This document shows, one piece after another, positions 14,552 through 23,103 of a stretch of DNA of 47,483 bases. Within the stretch, counting starts at the first letter, position 1; each line of letters opens with the position of its first letter. The stretch comes from Candidatus Woesebacteria bacterium GW2011_GWB1_33_22. GTDB taxonomy: Bacteria > Patescibacteriota > Microgenomatia > UBA8517. The notes beneath the pieces are model-generated. The model searched no databases, had not been told where the DNA came from, and worked only from the letters and a program-made list of their open reading frames with translations. Where the stretch lies: the NCBI GenBank assembly GCA_000989765.1, contig LBOW01000003.1, positions 1 through 47,483 of the forward strand. Reading direction: 5' to 3'. Made by a program: the position numbers and the translations under genes.

Positions 14552-16906
14552 CTACTTTTCCATTCCAAGCGAACTAAATTTAGCAAATTCAAAAAACAGG
14601 AAGGAGAATGCTACTGCCATAACAAAAGGAGCATACATTGACAAGTAATTTTTCTGGTTTGGTTTATAACCTCTAAGAAGAAGGGAATTACCAACAACAG
14701 AAACCGAACTTAGTGCCATAGCAAGACCTGCTAGTTCGGGCTTTAAAACTAGCCCCATAAACGAGAATACTCGGGCAGCTACAGGAATTCCAATTACGTT
14801 ATAAAAAAGTGCAAAGAACATGTTTTGTCTTATTTTAGAAACTGTCGATTTTGAAAGGTCTAAAGCATTAACAACGTCTCGAAGATCGTTTTTGATAATT
14901 ACTATTCCACCAGTTTCCATGGCAACATCAGTCCCACTTCCCATGGCAATTCCTAAATCAGCTTGAGCAAGCGCAGGTGCATCATTAATACCATCTCCCA
15001 CCATGGCAACATACTTTCCTAAACTTTGTAATTTTTTAACTTCTAATGCCTTATTTTGAGGTAAGACTTCAGCTAAAATGTTTGTAATACCCACCTCACC
15101 AGCTATTGCATTAGCAGTTCTTTGGTTGTCCCCCGTAATCATCCAAACATCAATTCCACGTTTTTTAAGCATTTCTACAGCTTCTTTAGAAGTTTCTTTA
15201 ACGGTGTCTGCAACTGCGATAATTCCCAATATTTCTTTTTTTGAAGAAAGTATCATGGCAGTTTTGCCTTGATCCTCAAGTCTTTCAAGTTTTCTTTCAA
15301 ATTTATCAATGTCTAAGTCTAATTTGTCGATCATTAATTTTCTATTACCCAAAAAGTAATCAGTTTTGCCAATTTTACCTTTAACCCCATGTCCTGGAAT
15401 TGCCTCAAACCCTTCGACTTCGTTCAGTATGGATTTTTCTTCCTCTGCATAGTTAACAATTGCTTCAGCTAGTGGATGTTCTGATTGCTTCTCTAAACTT
15501 GCGGCTATTGTTAATATCTCTTTTTCATATAAGTCACCTAGTTCTTCAATATCTGTAACTTCAGGTTTACCTTTAGTAACTGTTCCTGTCTTGTCAAAGA
15601 TAATAGTATTTATTTTACTTGCACTTTCTAATGGTTCCCCACCTTTAATTAATATTCCATGCTCTGCACCAGAACCAGTTCCCACCATTATTGCAGTAGG
15701 GGTTGCAAGACCTAAAGCGCAAGGGCAAGCAATAACTATTACAGCTGTAAAGGCCATTAGGGCAAAGGATAAAGTTGACCCTAAAACAAAATACCAAACG
15801 CCAAAGGTTAAAATAGCAACACCAATAACTGCAGGCACAAACCATGAAGAAATTTTGTCAGCGACAGCCTGAATTGGTGCCTTTGATCCTTGTGCATCTT
15901 CAACTAACTTAATAATCTGAGAAAGCGTAGTTTCGGACCCAATTCTGGTGGCACAGAACTCAAAACTTCCTAGTTTATTTATTGTTCCACCTATAACATT
16001 ATCGTCGACATGTTTTTCAATTGGCATACTTTCTCCTGTTATCATTGATTCATCAACTGCTGATGAACCTTTAGTAATTACGCCATCAACAGGTATTTTC
16101 TCACCCGGTCTAACTATCAAAATATCATCTTTGACAACCCGATCAATTGGTATGTCAACTTCTTGGCCATTACGTATAATGCGCGCAGTTTTGGCTTGTA
16201 ATCCCATTAATTTCTTTATGGCTTCAGATGTTCTTCCTTTTGCTTTTGCTTCCAAAAATTTACCCAAAATAACAAATGTAATAAGAAATGCTGCTGTTTC
16301 AAAATATAAATCTGGAATTTTTTCTCCCATTATCCCTATAAAAGAGTTATTCAAAGCATAATAACCTACAAAATTTACTAAACTGTAAAAATAAGCAACA
16401 GAGGTACCAATTGCAATCAAGCTATCCATATTAAATGTTTTCATGCGAAGTGCTGAGATCATACCTTTATAAAATCCTGAACCAATATAAAATTGAACTG
16501 GGGTAGCAAGAATAAATGAGATTATTCCTATGTAAGGAAATACAAAACTGCCTCCTGGTAAAAATTTAAAGAAGTCTAAAAACATAAAATAAATCATAGG
16601 AGCTGACAAGATAAAACTAATTAAAAATCTTTTCCACTGACTTTTAATCTCTTCTTCTTGTCTCACTGTCTGGTTTTTTGATAATTCTTCAGTTTCCTCT
16701 TGTGCCGAATAACCTGCACTTTCTACCGCCTTTATTAAATCACTAATTTTACTAACAGTTGAATCATATGTAATTGTTGCTTTTTCAGATGCAAAATTAA
16801 CTCGTGCTTCACTGACACCAGCTACTTTTTTAAGTTGTTTTTCAATTAAACCTGCACACGATGTACAGTGCATTCCTTTAATCTCTAGATTAATCTTTTT
16901 GCTCAT
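14552..16906 (-). CDS. copA: Copper-transporting P1B-type ATPase (second copy)
   Basis: 784 residues: an N-terminal HMA domain (GMHCTSC, Cys 14 and 17), eight helices, TGES, membrane CPC at 394-396, DKTGT (Asp 438), SEHPLAEA (475-482) and GDGINDAP, with FYNV in helix 7 and MALSS in helix 8, all of the Cu(I) class. Longer than the first copy mainly in the loop near helix 3-4 and at the C-terminus, which has an extra hydrophobic segment. Residues 491-499 (KSILNEVEG) in the nucleotide-binding domain are encoded by a dispersed repeat inserted in frame. Its start overlaps the free HMA gene by 17 bases. The two ATPases may differ in direction or rate, for example export and enzyme loading. Confidence 0.96.
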   Translation of the reverse strand: MSKKINLEIKGMHCTSCAGLIEKQLKKVAGVSEARVNFASEKATITYDSTVSKISDLIKAVESAGYSAQEETEELSKNQTVRQEEEIKSQWKRFLISFILSAPMIYFMFLDFFKFLPGGSFVFPYIGIISFILATPVQFYIGSGFYKGMISALRMKTFNMDSLIAIGTSVAYFYSLVNFVGYYALNNSFIGIMGEKIPDLYFETAAFLITFVILGKFLEAKAKGRTSEAIKKLMGLQAKTARIIRNGQEVDIPIDRVVKDDILIVRPGEKIPVDGVITKGSSAVDESMITGESMPIEKHVDDNVIGGTINKLGSFEFCATRIGSETTLSQIIKLVEDAQGSKAPIQAVADKISSWFVPAVIGVAILTFGVWYFVLGSTLSFALMAFTAVIVIACPCALGLATPTAIMVGTGSGAEHGILIKGGEPLESASKINTIIFDKTGTVTKGKPEVTDIEELGDLYEKEILTIAASLEKQSEHPLAEAIVNYAEEEKSILNEVEGFEAIPGHGVKGKIGKTDYFLGNRKLMIDKLDLDIDKFERKLERLEDQGKTAMILSSKKEILGIIAVADTVKETSKEAVEMLKKRGIDVWMITGDNQRTANAIAGEVGITNILAEVLPQNKALEVKKLQSLGKYVAMVGDGINDAPALAQADLGIAMGSGTDVAMETGGIVIIKNDLRDVVNALDLSKSTVSKIRQNMFFALFYNVIGIPVAARVFSFMGLVLKPELAGLAMALSSVSVVGNSLLLRGYKPNQKNYLSMYAPFVMAVAFSFLFFEFAKFSSLGMEK
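15410..15432. repeat. TCCTGAGC..GTCGAAGG element inside copA (second copy)
   Basis: The minus strand reads CCATACTGAACGAAGTCGAAGG plus G, a variant of the 20-bp element. It is in frame and adds residues SILNEVEG in the nucleotide-binding domain. Confidence 0.7.
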
Positions 16907-17096
16907 ATGGCATACCTTCTAAGCTTAAATTTATTTCTGCTTTTTCAATTGGCCTTTTCGATTCTATAATTGTTTCACCTGTTTCAAAGTCAACACTAAC
17001 ACTTATTACATTATTAATTCCTGATATTTTTCTTTCAATCAATTTTTTACATGCTGGGCAATGTGTACCTGTTATATATATTATTTGTGTGTTCAT
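16890..17096 (-). CDS. Free HMA copper-chaperone-like protein
   Basis: 68 residues from the ATG at 17096 (an in-frame extension to 17141 overlaps the previous gene). One HMA fold with [13 protein letters not shown], so the metal motif is CPAC instead of the usual CxxC with Met before it. It starts two bases from the stop of the fusion protein and ends inside copA, so it is translated with them. It probably carries Cu(I) to the ATPase next to it. Confidence 0.85.
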   Translation of the reverse strand: MNTQIIYITGTHCPACKKLIERKISGINNVISVSVDFETGETIIESKRPIEKAEINLSLEGMPYEQKD

Positions 17097-17098
17097 AT

Positions 17099-18853
17099 TT
17101 AATTTACAATAATTTCTCCCCTTGGAACTCCCATCGCACAAGTTATAGCAAAAGTCCCTGTTTTTGTAGGTGTAAATTCAAAGATAACAGTCTCATCTTT
17201 AATAAATCCAGAGACATCTTCAGAAAGTCCCGGAAGAGCAACACTTCCCATGCATCCTTGACCATTTTCTAGAACCGTAATTTCAAGCTTGACAGGTACA
17301 CCTACTTTAACATTAAATTTATTTGGAGTTATGTCTGTACTTACAGAATAACTTGCTTTAAGAACCTGAGTTTTACCTACGTTTAATACTTCACCTGTTG
17401 TGGGGGTGATATTCTTTTTTACTCCGCCTCCGCAACCACAACCACCACTTCCACCACACGAAGGAGCTTTGGCAGGAATGGATGTATCAGGAGTAACAAT
17501 TCCCGTGTCATCTACTACAACAAAAGACCCTGTGTACATCCCCATACTGCAAGAAAATCTAATTGTTCCTGCTTCTTTTGGAGTAAATTCAAAGATATTT
17601 TCTCCTAATTTTAAACTGCTTCTTATTCCTAATTGTTGTGAAACAATGCTACTAGCACATGAGTAAATACTTTCTGATGTAATAATCCAACGAACTGGAA
17701 CCCCTTTTTTGATTGTAAATTTATTTGGTGTGTAACCATTTGTCTTTTGCGTCATTTTAACAACTTGTACACCGTTTACTATCTTTACATTTTTATCTAT
17801 AGAAGTGGGTGCGTTTTTGGCAAATACTGACTTTATACCTAATAAATTAAGACCATTTGAAACATTAAATAGTGAAAGTAAAACCACAATTACACCTGCA
17901 GTTTTGAAAAATAATTTAGAAAATCCACCTTTAACTACTGAGGTTAGTCCCCCCACTCCCAAAAGACCAGGAGTAGTTCCAAGTGCAAAAACACCCAAAG
18001 TTAATGCACCCTGCAATGGACTACCAGTACTAATTGCATAAAGCTGCATTGCTTGTGTAAAACCACATGGCAAAAAGAATGTAGAAGCACCAAGAATTGA
18101 AGCATTTGAATTACTATATTCTGCATTTTCTTTATTCCTAATACCTAAAAACTTATATATTCCTTTCGGAAGTGTAAAAGAAATACTTTTTAAAAACGGA
18201 AAAATATCAATCAATTGGCTACCCAAAAGTAACATTACTAAACCTACAGCTACTGTTAATATTCCAAGAATCGATGTTGATAGCTGAAAAAAGGATCCTG
18301 CATAACCAATAATTCCACCTAATATAAAATATGAAATAATTCTGCCTAAATTGAAATAAACATGAGGTACAAATTTTTCGACACCCGTTGCCTCTGGATT
18401 CTGTTTTGCAAATTTAGATGACATACCAAGAACTAATCCTCCAACTAGAGCCATACAGGTTGATATCCCTGCAGTTATACCTATTATAAAAACCACAGGA
18501 AGTGACGAATAACTACCCTTTACCGATCCAGCTAATTCAAATAATCCCAATTTCTTTGCTATCAAAAATAATGCCGTGGCAATGAAAAAAGCTAATCCTA
18601 ATTCTATATAATCTTTTTTGTTCTTTGATATCAAGGGTAACTTTGCGTTTTCTCCTACACAATAGCCCGCATTCTCTACTGCAGTATTTACATCAATATT
18701 ATTTAATTTATCTATAAAACTAATATCAGCAATTCCCTCTTTATGGCTAACAGTTACATCAGTAACACCCCTAATTTTCTTTAACTCTTCTTCAATTAAT
18801 ATCTCGCAAGATCTGCAATGCATTCCTGTAATGTGTATCTTTTTATTTGACAT
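17099..18853 (-). CDS. HMA + UreH/TauE-like membrane domain + two cupredoxins fusion
   Basis: 584 residues in four parts. Residues 1-65: HMA domain with GMHCRSC (Cys 13, 16). About 85-345: a six- or seven-helix domain of the UreH-like/sulfite-exporter type, with GITAGISTCMALVGGL and FFLPCGFTQAMQL. About 355-455: a cupredoxin-like domain with CASS and FSCSMGMYTG as ligand loop. A linker PSCGGSGGCGCGGG. About 480-584: a second cupredoxin-like domain with GQGCMGS and ITCAMGVPRG. This is a full copper path, from cytosolic chaperone through membrane to outer cupredoxins, in one chain. First gene of the 18853-14302 operon. Confidence 0.93.
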   Translation of the reverse strand: MSNKKIHITGMHCRSCEILIEEELKKIRGVTDVTVSHKEGIADISFIDKLNNIDVNTAVENAGYCVGENAKLPLISKNKKDYIELGLAFFIATALFLIAKKLGLFELAGSVKGSYSSLPVVFIIGITAGISTCMALVGGLVLGMSSKFAKQNPEATGVEKFVPHVYFNLGRIISYFILGGIIGYAGSFFQLSTSILGILTVAVGLVMLLLGSQLIDIFPFLKSISFTLPKGIYKFLGIRNKENAEYSNSNASILGASTFFLPCGFTQAMQLYAISTGSPLQGALTLGVFALGTTPGLLGVGGLTSVVKGGFSKLFFKTAGVIVVLLSLFNVSNGLNLLGIKSVFAKNAPTSIDKNVKIVNGVQVVKMTQKTNGYTPNKFTIKKGVPVRWIITSESIYSCASSIVSQQLGIRSSLKLGENIFEFTPKEAGTIRFSCSMGMYTGSFVVVDDTGIVTPDTSIPAKAPSCGGSGGCGCGGGVKKNITPTTGEVLNVGKTQVLKASYSVSTDITPNKFNVKVGVPVKLEITVLENGQGCMGSVALPGLSEDVSGFIKDETVIFEFTPTKTGTFAITCAMGVPRGEIIVN

Positions 18854-18860
18854 ATTAAGA

Positions 18861-18895
18861 ATAATACTAAATCAATTATTAAGATTTTGTGAAGA
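18861..18895 (-). promoter_or_regulatory. Copper-box promoter of the fusion-HMA-copA unit
   Basis: On the minus strand: TCTTCA-N5-TCTTAA (18879-18895), then exactly 12 bp, then -10 TATTAT (18861-18866). It matches the box at 14283-14299 in 16 of 17 positions with the same spacing to -10. Confidence 0.7.
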
Positions 18896-18907
18896 ACATG
18901 ATAAAAT
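18879..18907 (+). promoter_or_regulatory. Divergent promoter for the plus-strand copper unit
   Basis: On the plus strand the same box gives TTAAGA (18879-18884) at the -35 position, 17 bp before TAAAAT (18902-18907), which has an upstream TG. Transcription would start at about the ATG (18915), so the mRNA could be leaderless. One operator may thus serve both directions. Confidence 0.45.
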
Positions 18908-18914
18908 TTCTAAC

Positions 18915-19907
18915 ATGTCAAATCTTTGGATAATCTTTCTTACAGGTTTAATTTCAGGTGGATTATCTTGTTTTGCTGTTCAAGGAGGTCTTTTAGCGGG
19001 AATACTAGCTGAGCAAAAAAATAATAATCAGAAAAGATCAATTTTAATATTTTTAGGCTCAAAGTTGATTGCACATTTACTTTTAGGTGGTTTACTGGGA
19101 TTATTGGGTTCAGCTCTTGTTATTACTTCAACTTTTCAAGGTGTAATGCAAATTGTTGCAGGACTGTTTATATTATTAATGGCCTTAAAAATTTCAGAAG
19201 TTCACCCAATATTTCGCAATTTTAGTATTACTCCCCCAAAGTTTATCTTTAGACTATTAAGGAAAGGGTCAAAAAGTGAAAACTTCTTTGCCCCATTGGT
19301 TGTAGGTTTCTTAACTATCTTAATACCTTGTGGAATAACTCAAGGCATGATGCTACTTTCGGTATCATCAGGAAATTTTTGGTATGGAGCTTTAATTTTA
19401 GGTTCATTTGTTTTGGGAACAACCCCAATCTTTTTTGCCTTGGGAATAGCTTCTGAAAAGATTCTTTCTATTAAACCTCTAAAAATATTTGCGGTTCTTG
19501 CAATGATTTACCTTGCCTTTGCATCTATTAATAGTGGTCAAGTACTTCGAGGTTCTGTTCATACCTGGCAAAATTATAAATTAGCTATTACAGGTTCGGA
19601 ACCTGTGAAATCAGAACAGGTTCTGAACCTACAAGATGGCAAGCAAGTAGTTACAATTGATGTTAAAAGTACATCTTACAAAGCATCAGCAACCACTTTA
19701 AAAATTGGAGTGCCTGTAAAGTTAATTCTAAAAACTAACAATGTCTTTAGTTGTGCCAGATCTTTTACTATTCCCTCGCTAAATATAAGTAAACTTCTTC
19801 CTTCAACTGGAACTGAAACAATTGAATTTACTCCAACAAAATTAGGAAAACTTACCTTTACCTGTAGCATGGGAATGTATAGTGGCTATTTCAACATAGT
19901 TGAATGA
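18915..19907 (+). CDS. UreH/TauE-like membrane protein with C-terminal cupredoxin
   Basis: 330 residues from the ATG at 18915; the frame opens earlier (18831) but that would overlap the divergent gene. Six or seven helices: GLISGGLSCFAVQGGLLAG at the N-terminus and LTILIPCGITQGMML at mid-protein match the same family as the membrane part of the 17099-18853 fusion. The C-terminal 100 residues are one cupredoxin-like domain with NVFSCARSF and LTFTCSMGMYSG. Likely a copper transporter or loader in the membrane, a shorter paralogue of its divergent neighbour without the HMA part; that part is supplied by the next gene. Confidence 0.9.
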   Translation: MSNLWIIFLTGLISGGLSCFAVQGGLLAGILAEQKNNNQKRSILIFLGSKLIAHLLLGGLLGLLGSALVITSTFQGVMQIVAGLFILLMALKISEVHPIFRNFSITPPKFIFRLLRKGSKSENFFAPLVVGFLTILIPCGITQGMMLLSVSSGNFWYGALILGSFVLGTTPIFFALGIASEKILSIKPLKIFAVLAMIYLAFASINSGQVLRGSVHTWQNYKLAITGSEPVKSEQVLNLQDGKQVVTIDVKSTSYKASATTLKIGVPVKLILKTNNVFSCARSFTIPSLNISKLLPSTGTETIEFTPTKLGKLTFTCSMGMYSGYFNIVE

Positions 19908-20098
19908 ACAATAAAACATACAAAATTAAGGGAATGGATTGTGATTCTTGTGCCAAAATGATTGAGCTTGACTTGGAAGATATTGGAATTATTTCCAAGT
20001 GTTCCTATACGAGAGAGACTTTGGAGATAACTCATGACCACGACACCACAAAAGTGGTTGAAATAGTTACCAAATCAGGTTACAGTATTACAACATGA
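19904..20098 (+). CDS. Free HMA metal-binding protein
   Basis: 64 residues with KGMDCDSCAKMIELDL: a CxxC HMA site with Asp before the first Cys instead of His/Thr, typical of variant HMA domains. It overlaps both neighbours by ATGA, so it is coupled to the membrane protein before and the thioredoxin-like protein after. Predicted to pass Cu(I) or another soft metal to the adjacent transporter. Confidence 0.88.
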   Translation: MNNKTYKIKGMDCDSCAKMIELDLEDIGIISKCSYTRETLEITHDHDTTKVVEIVTKSGYSITT

Positions 20099-20472
20099 AC
20101 AAGGTTGGAATCATAATTATTATTTCTTCTCTTTTAATTCTTGCTGGTGGTGCCTATTTTTTTACAAAACAAGGAAAACCAGTAGAGATTCCGCAAAAGG
20201 AAACAAACAGTTACGAGTATTTCTGGGGCAACGGTTGCCCACACTGTGCTAAAGTAGCCGAGTTTTTTGATTCATCCGATAAAGATGAAAAAGTGAAATT
20301 AGTAAAATATGAAGTTTGGTACGACAAAACAAATGCAAAAATAATGCAAGATAGATTTAATAAATGCTCACCCAAACCCGAAGGAGCTATGGCTGTTCCA
20401 TTCATGGTAACTCCTGATGGAAAATGCATAATGGGAGATATTCCAATAATTGAATTGTTTAATAATCTTTAA
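20095..20472 (+). CDS. Membrane-anchored thioredoxin-like protein (CPHC)
   Basis: 125 residues with one N-terminal helix (about 4-22) and an outer thioredoxin-like domain. The active site is FWGNGCPHCAKVAEFF, the DsbA-type CPHC sequence, and a short cis-Pro loop (AVPFMVTPDG) follows. Smaller than standard DsbA and lacking the helical insertion. Placed after two copper proteins, it may keep cupredoxin or HMA cysteines in the right redox state. Coupled to the HMA gene by a four-base overlap. Confidence 0.85.
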   Translation: MNKVGIIIIISSLLILAGGAYFFTKQGKPVEIPQKETNSYEYFWGNGCPHCAKVAEFFDSSDKDEKVKLVKYEVWYDKTNAKIMQDRFNKCSPKPEGAMAVPFMVTPDGKCIMGDIPIIELFNNL

Positions 20473-20487
20473 AGCAAGAATTGCTTC

Positions 20488-20970
20488 TCATATCATCAAC
20501 CCGAAAATGAAAAGTAATGCTAATAATATAAAAAAATATTCTTTAATTTCTTTATTTAAAAACTTTCTTAAATTAAATAAAACCAAACTTAAGTAAAACC
20601 CCAAGACTAATCCTCTGCCAAATAAACTACCTGATGAGGATATCACCCAGAAAGTTAAAATTGTAAAAATAATTTGAAAATTAACTGAATGAAAAATTAG
20701 GTCCTTTCTCTCTCCCCTTGTGTCATATAATAGAATAATCCCCTCTTTATACCTTTTTTCGTTTATCAAAAGTTTTACTCTTTGAGAAGTAAGTTCAAGT
20801 GGTTTAAACACAAAAACATGTAATAGATGGTCAAGATTAGGCATAAACAATCCAATTAAACCACCAACATAAAGTGGCCAGAAGGAAAATGAAAAAAGCT
20901 TGTTTATAAGAGTAACAAGTAAAAAGAATGAGAAAAAATATATAAAATTATTTGTTAGATCTTTTTTCAT
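20488..20970 (-). CDS. Hypothetical membrane protein
   Basis: 160 residues with about four or five hydrophobic helices. A PNLDHLLHVF segment after helix 2 recalls membrane-bound YdjM/metal-dependent hydrolase-like proteins, in which a D..H motif lies in the membrane, but the match is short. It starts directly at the end of the CvpA/CAP gene on the same strand, so it is probably in that operon. Function unknown. Confidence 0.75.
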   Translation of the reverse strand: MKKDLTNNFIYFFSFFLLVTLINKLFSFSFWPLYVGGLIGLFMPNLDHLLHVFVFKPLELTSQRVKLLINEKRYKEGIILLYDTRGERKDLIFHSVNFQIIFTILTFWVISSSGSLFGRGLVLGFYLSLVLFNLRKFLNKEIKEYFFILLALLFIFGLMI

Positions 20971-21960
20971 TTAATCAGTAAACACTTGTACAAACATTTT
21001 GCCATATACACCATTATCAATTACTCCTATTCCTATTCTCTTAAATCTGGGTTCTAAAATGTTTTCTCTATGCCCTTTTGAGTTCATTAAACCCGTGTGA
21101 GCCGTTCCTAAAGTTGGGGCAAGTGCTAAGTTTTCTCCTGCAAAGCCATATTTTATGCTAGCGGCTTGCAGTCTGTCCCCCACATCTTTACCTTCAGGTG
21201 AATAGTGAGAGAAATAAGATCTTTCCCACATATCTTTGGCATGCGACCTTGCAACAGGCACCAGATCAGGATTCCAAGTAAGTTCTTGGATTGCAAGTTT
21301 TCTTCTTTCTTCATTTACTTTTTTAAACATTTCAGTTTCAGATTTTTCATCGATTGTAATTTGAAATTTTGTAATATTTAATTTAACAGTTTCATCTGTA
21401 TTAGGCTTAATAGTGAAATATGTTAAAGAATCATTTATAACTCCGCCAAAAATCTCATTGATATATTTTTCAGCTTGGGCAGTTTGCTGTAAGATGATTG
21501 ACCCTACGCGCGAATTTTCGATATCTACCTTTATTTGAGGTCTTACAGGTAAGGAAATTATCAAGGTCAAAAGAAACGAGATTAAAATAAGCCCCTCACC
21601 CACACCAGGAATTATTCCCAAAAGTTTATTTAATTTGTGCTTCTTAAAACTTTGAGGCAGTTTATGGATCAAGAACCCTAAGACTATTCCCAAAATAGAT
21701 TCAACAAGTAAGGCAGTGAAGAGAAATCCTAAAGCATTGGAAATAGAAAGTGTTAATGAAAAATTGAGTTTGAAAAACTCTGATACATATTTATAAAGCC
21801 TTAAAGAAAGAAGTAGGGAACCTAGAAACGAGATAAAATCAGCTAGAAGTATCCAGAAACCATGACGCCAAGCTTCAGAAGCAAAGTAAACTAAAATTAA
21901 AATTATTATTAAATCTATATAATTTCCGTTAAGAAACTGAGGCATTTTTAATTGTAACAT
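20971..21960 (-). CDS. CvpA-like membrane domain fused to CAP/SCP domain
   Basis: 329 residues. The first 165 contain four helices of the CvpA family (colicin V production type), for example NYIDLIIILILVYFA and IPGVGEGLILISFLL. Residues about 205-329 are a CAP domain: VNEERRKLAIQELTWNPDLV, ARSHAKDMWERSYFSHYSPEG with the His of the active site, and GENLALAP..TAHTGLMNSKGHRENIL, all usual signature regions. The CAP domain should be outside the cell. The fusion is known in Gram-positive lineages; the exact role (peptidoglycan or surface interaction) is unknown. It overlaps its upstream gene by 32 bases. Confidence 0.9.
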   Translation of the reverse strand: MLQLKMPQFLNGNYIDLIIILILVYFASEAWRHGFWILLADFISFLGSLLLSLRLYKYVSEFFKLNFSLTLSISNALGFLFTALLVESILGIVLGFLIHKLPQSFKKHKLNKLLGIIPGVGEGLILISFLLTLIISLPVRPQIKVDIENSRVGSIILQQTAQAEKYINEIFGGVINDSLTYFTIKPNTDETVKLNITKFQITIDEKSETEMFKKVNEERRKLAIQELTWNPDLVPVARSHAKDMWERSYFSHYSPEGKDVGDRLQAASIKYGFAGENLALAPTLGTAHTGLMNSKGHRENILEPRFKRIGIGVIDNGVYGKMFVQVFTD

Positions 21961-22216
21961 TTTCCTTTAACTGTTTTAAACGCCACATGAAGAGCTTCCC
22001 TTTACTTCTTGCATTGACAGCATCTTTAACAAAACCTCTGGCAGACTCCATTAGGCCACGGGGCGTATTTTTAGCTAGTCTCATATATAAAGACTTGTGA
22101 GATAAATCATCAAGTTCAATAGCGAGGTCATATGCATACTTTTGAAACTCACGGGAGACATATTTGTCAGTGTCATCTGTTTTGAACTTAGCTACAATGT
22201 CGCCAATTTTTTGCAT
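21929..22216 (-). CDS. Hypothetical helical protein
   Basis: 95 residues, predicted all helical, basic C-terminal half (NARSKGKLFMWRLKQLKEN). No cysteine, no membrane segment. It overlaps pth upstream by 25 bases and the CvpA/CAP gene downstream by 32 bases, so it belongs to that unit. No family recognised; the pattern RLAKNTPRGLMESARGFVKDA suggests a conserved small protein of this lineage, possibly nucleic-acid binding. Confidence 0.65.
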   Translation of the reverse strand: MQKIGDIVAKFKTDDTDKYVSREFQKYAYDLAIELDDLSHKSLYMRLAKNTPRGLMESARGFVKDAVNARSKGKLFMWRLKQLKENVTIKNASVS

Positions 22217-22689
22217 ATTTCTTTAATTACTTTGTCTAATATTACTTTTTCTTCGTCTGTAAAATCCTCCAGCACGTATTCTTCGCCTTTGGTCTTTAGT
22301 CTTTGGTCTTTAGTTCTTGAGTCAATACCGACGCGGACATGCCAAAAGTCTTTATTTCCCAAATTATCATAAATATCATTTAATCCATTATGAACCTTTG
22401 GTCCTTTTCCAAACTGAATTTTAAATTCTCCCAGACGAATATCTAAATCGTCATGAATAACGTACAGGTTAGAAGCTAGAACCTGGAATCTAGAAACTAG
22501 CTCCGAAACAAAACTACCTGAATCGTTCATGAATTTGTCAGACTTTTTTAAGGTCAGACCTTTATATAGATTTAGCTTTGAAGGTCTGACCTTACCAGAA
22601 GCTAAAGCATCTATCACTATATGCCCCACATTATGCCTGTTACTTTTATATTGTCCTCCTGGATTACCAAGTCCAATAATTAACTTCAT
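22192..22689 (-). CDS. pth: Peptidyl-tRNA hydrolase
   Basis: 165 residues, shorter than E. coli Pth (194). It frees peptides from stalled peptidyl-tRNA. Catalytic residues are in place: N9 (GLGNPG), H19 (RHNVG), N55 (FMNDSG), D80 (HDDLD) and the KVHNGLNDI segment (H100, N101). At least three stretches are encoded by repeats common in this window: residues about 32-48 (two AAGGTCnGACCTT palindromes), about 62-75 (TCTAGATTC-type), and about 122-135 (GACCAAAGACTAAAGACC tandem). The enzyme is essential in most bacteria, so these are presumably tolerated in surface loops. Confidence 0.94.
   Translation of the reverse strand: MKLIIGLGNPGGQYKSNRHNVGHIVIDALASGKVRPSKLNLYKGLTLKKSDKFMNDSGSFVSELVSRFQVLASNLYVIHDDLDIRLGEFKIQFGKGPKVHNGLNDIYDNLGNKDFWHVRVGIDSRTKDQRLKTKGEEYVLEDFTDEEKVILDKVIKEICKKLATL
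22287..22313. repeat. Tandem CTTTGGTCTTTAGT repeat in pth
   Basis: Two units of about 14 bp (CTTTGGTCTTTAGT then CTTTGGTCTTTAG). It encodes residues TKDQRLKTKG of Pth in a surface region. Confidence 0.7.
22468..22501. repeat. TAGAANCTAG-type repeat in pth
   Basis: GTTAGAAGCTAGAACC followed by TGGAATCTAGAAACTAGC, related to the intergenic array at 41418-41500. In frame within Pth, encoding about SELVSRFQVLASN. Confidence 0.55.
22550..22593. repeat. Two AAGGTCnGACCTT palindromes in pth
   Basis: AAGGTC-A-GACCTT (22550-22562) and AAGGTC-T-GACCTT (22581-22593) flank 18 bp of AT-rich sequence; all in frame in Pth (about residues 32-48). Confidence 0.8.
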
Positions 22690-22716
22690 GAAGTTATTTT
22701 ACACTAAAAACCTATT

Positions 22717-22734
22717 AAGGTCTGACCTTGCAAG
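22717..22734. repeat. AAGGTCTGACCTTGCAAG repeat, intergenic
   Basis: A third copy of the palindrome between pth and the DUF4870 gene, extended by GCAAG as in the copy at 45160-45180. Confidence 0.8.
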
Positions 22735-22742
22735 AAATACTA

Positions 22743-23075
22743 TCATGCTTTCTTAACTAAACTTCTTGCAAACTTACCTGCAAATGGAACTTCCCACTCT
22801 TCTCCTTGCCATGCTTTATAAATACACATGAGCCAAAGGATAAAGGAAACGATTCCAACTAAAGGAACTAGTATTGCTAAAATTATTGTTAATCCCAACA
22901 TCCATTGAATTGCAAAGAGTCCTACAAATACAACAATTGATTGCATTGCGTGAAATTTTACAAATGGATCTTTTTCTAAAACAAAAAATAATACTCCAGT
23001 TAAAGGACCTAACACATAGGCGAGTGCTCCGGCTGTTTCTTTTTTAAGTCCTGTTCCTGTTTTTAATTCTGCCAT
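22743..23075 (-). CDS. DUF4870 membrane protein
   Basis: 110 residues with four hydrophobic segments. The features AGALAYVLGPLTGVLFFVLEK, FVKFHAMQSIVVF and WLMCIYKAWQGEEWEVPFAGKFA match DUF4870/TIC20-like small membrane proteins, whose role is unknown. Normal length. The 3' end is ten bases from a palindromic repeat. It is downstream of the Nramp-like gene on the same strand with a 28-base gap. Confidence 0.85.
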   Translation of the reverse strand: MAELKTGTGLKKETAGALAYVLGPLTGVLFFVLEKDPFVKFHAMQSIVVFVGLFAIQWMLGLTIILAILVPLVGIVSFILWLMCIYKAWQGEEWEVPFAGKFARSLVKKA

Positions 23076-23103
23076 TATTAATCACCCACTCTCAACTATC
23101 TAT

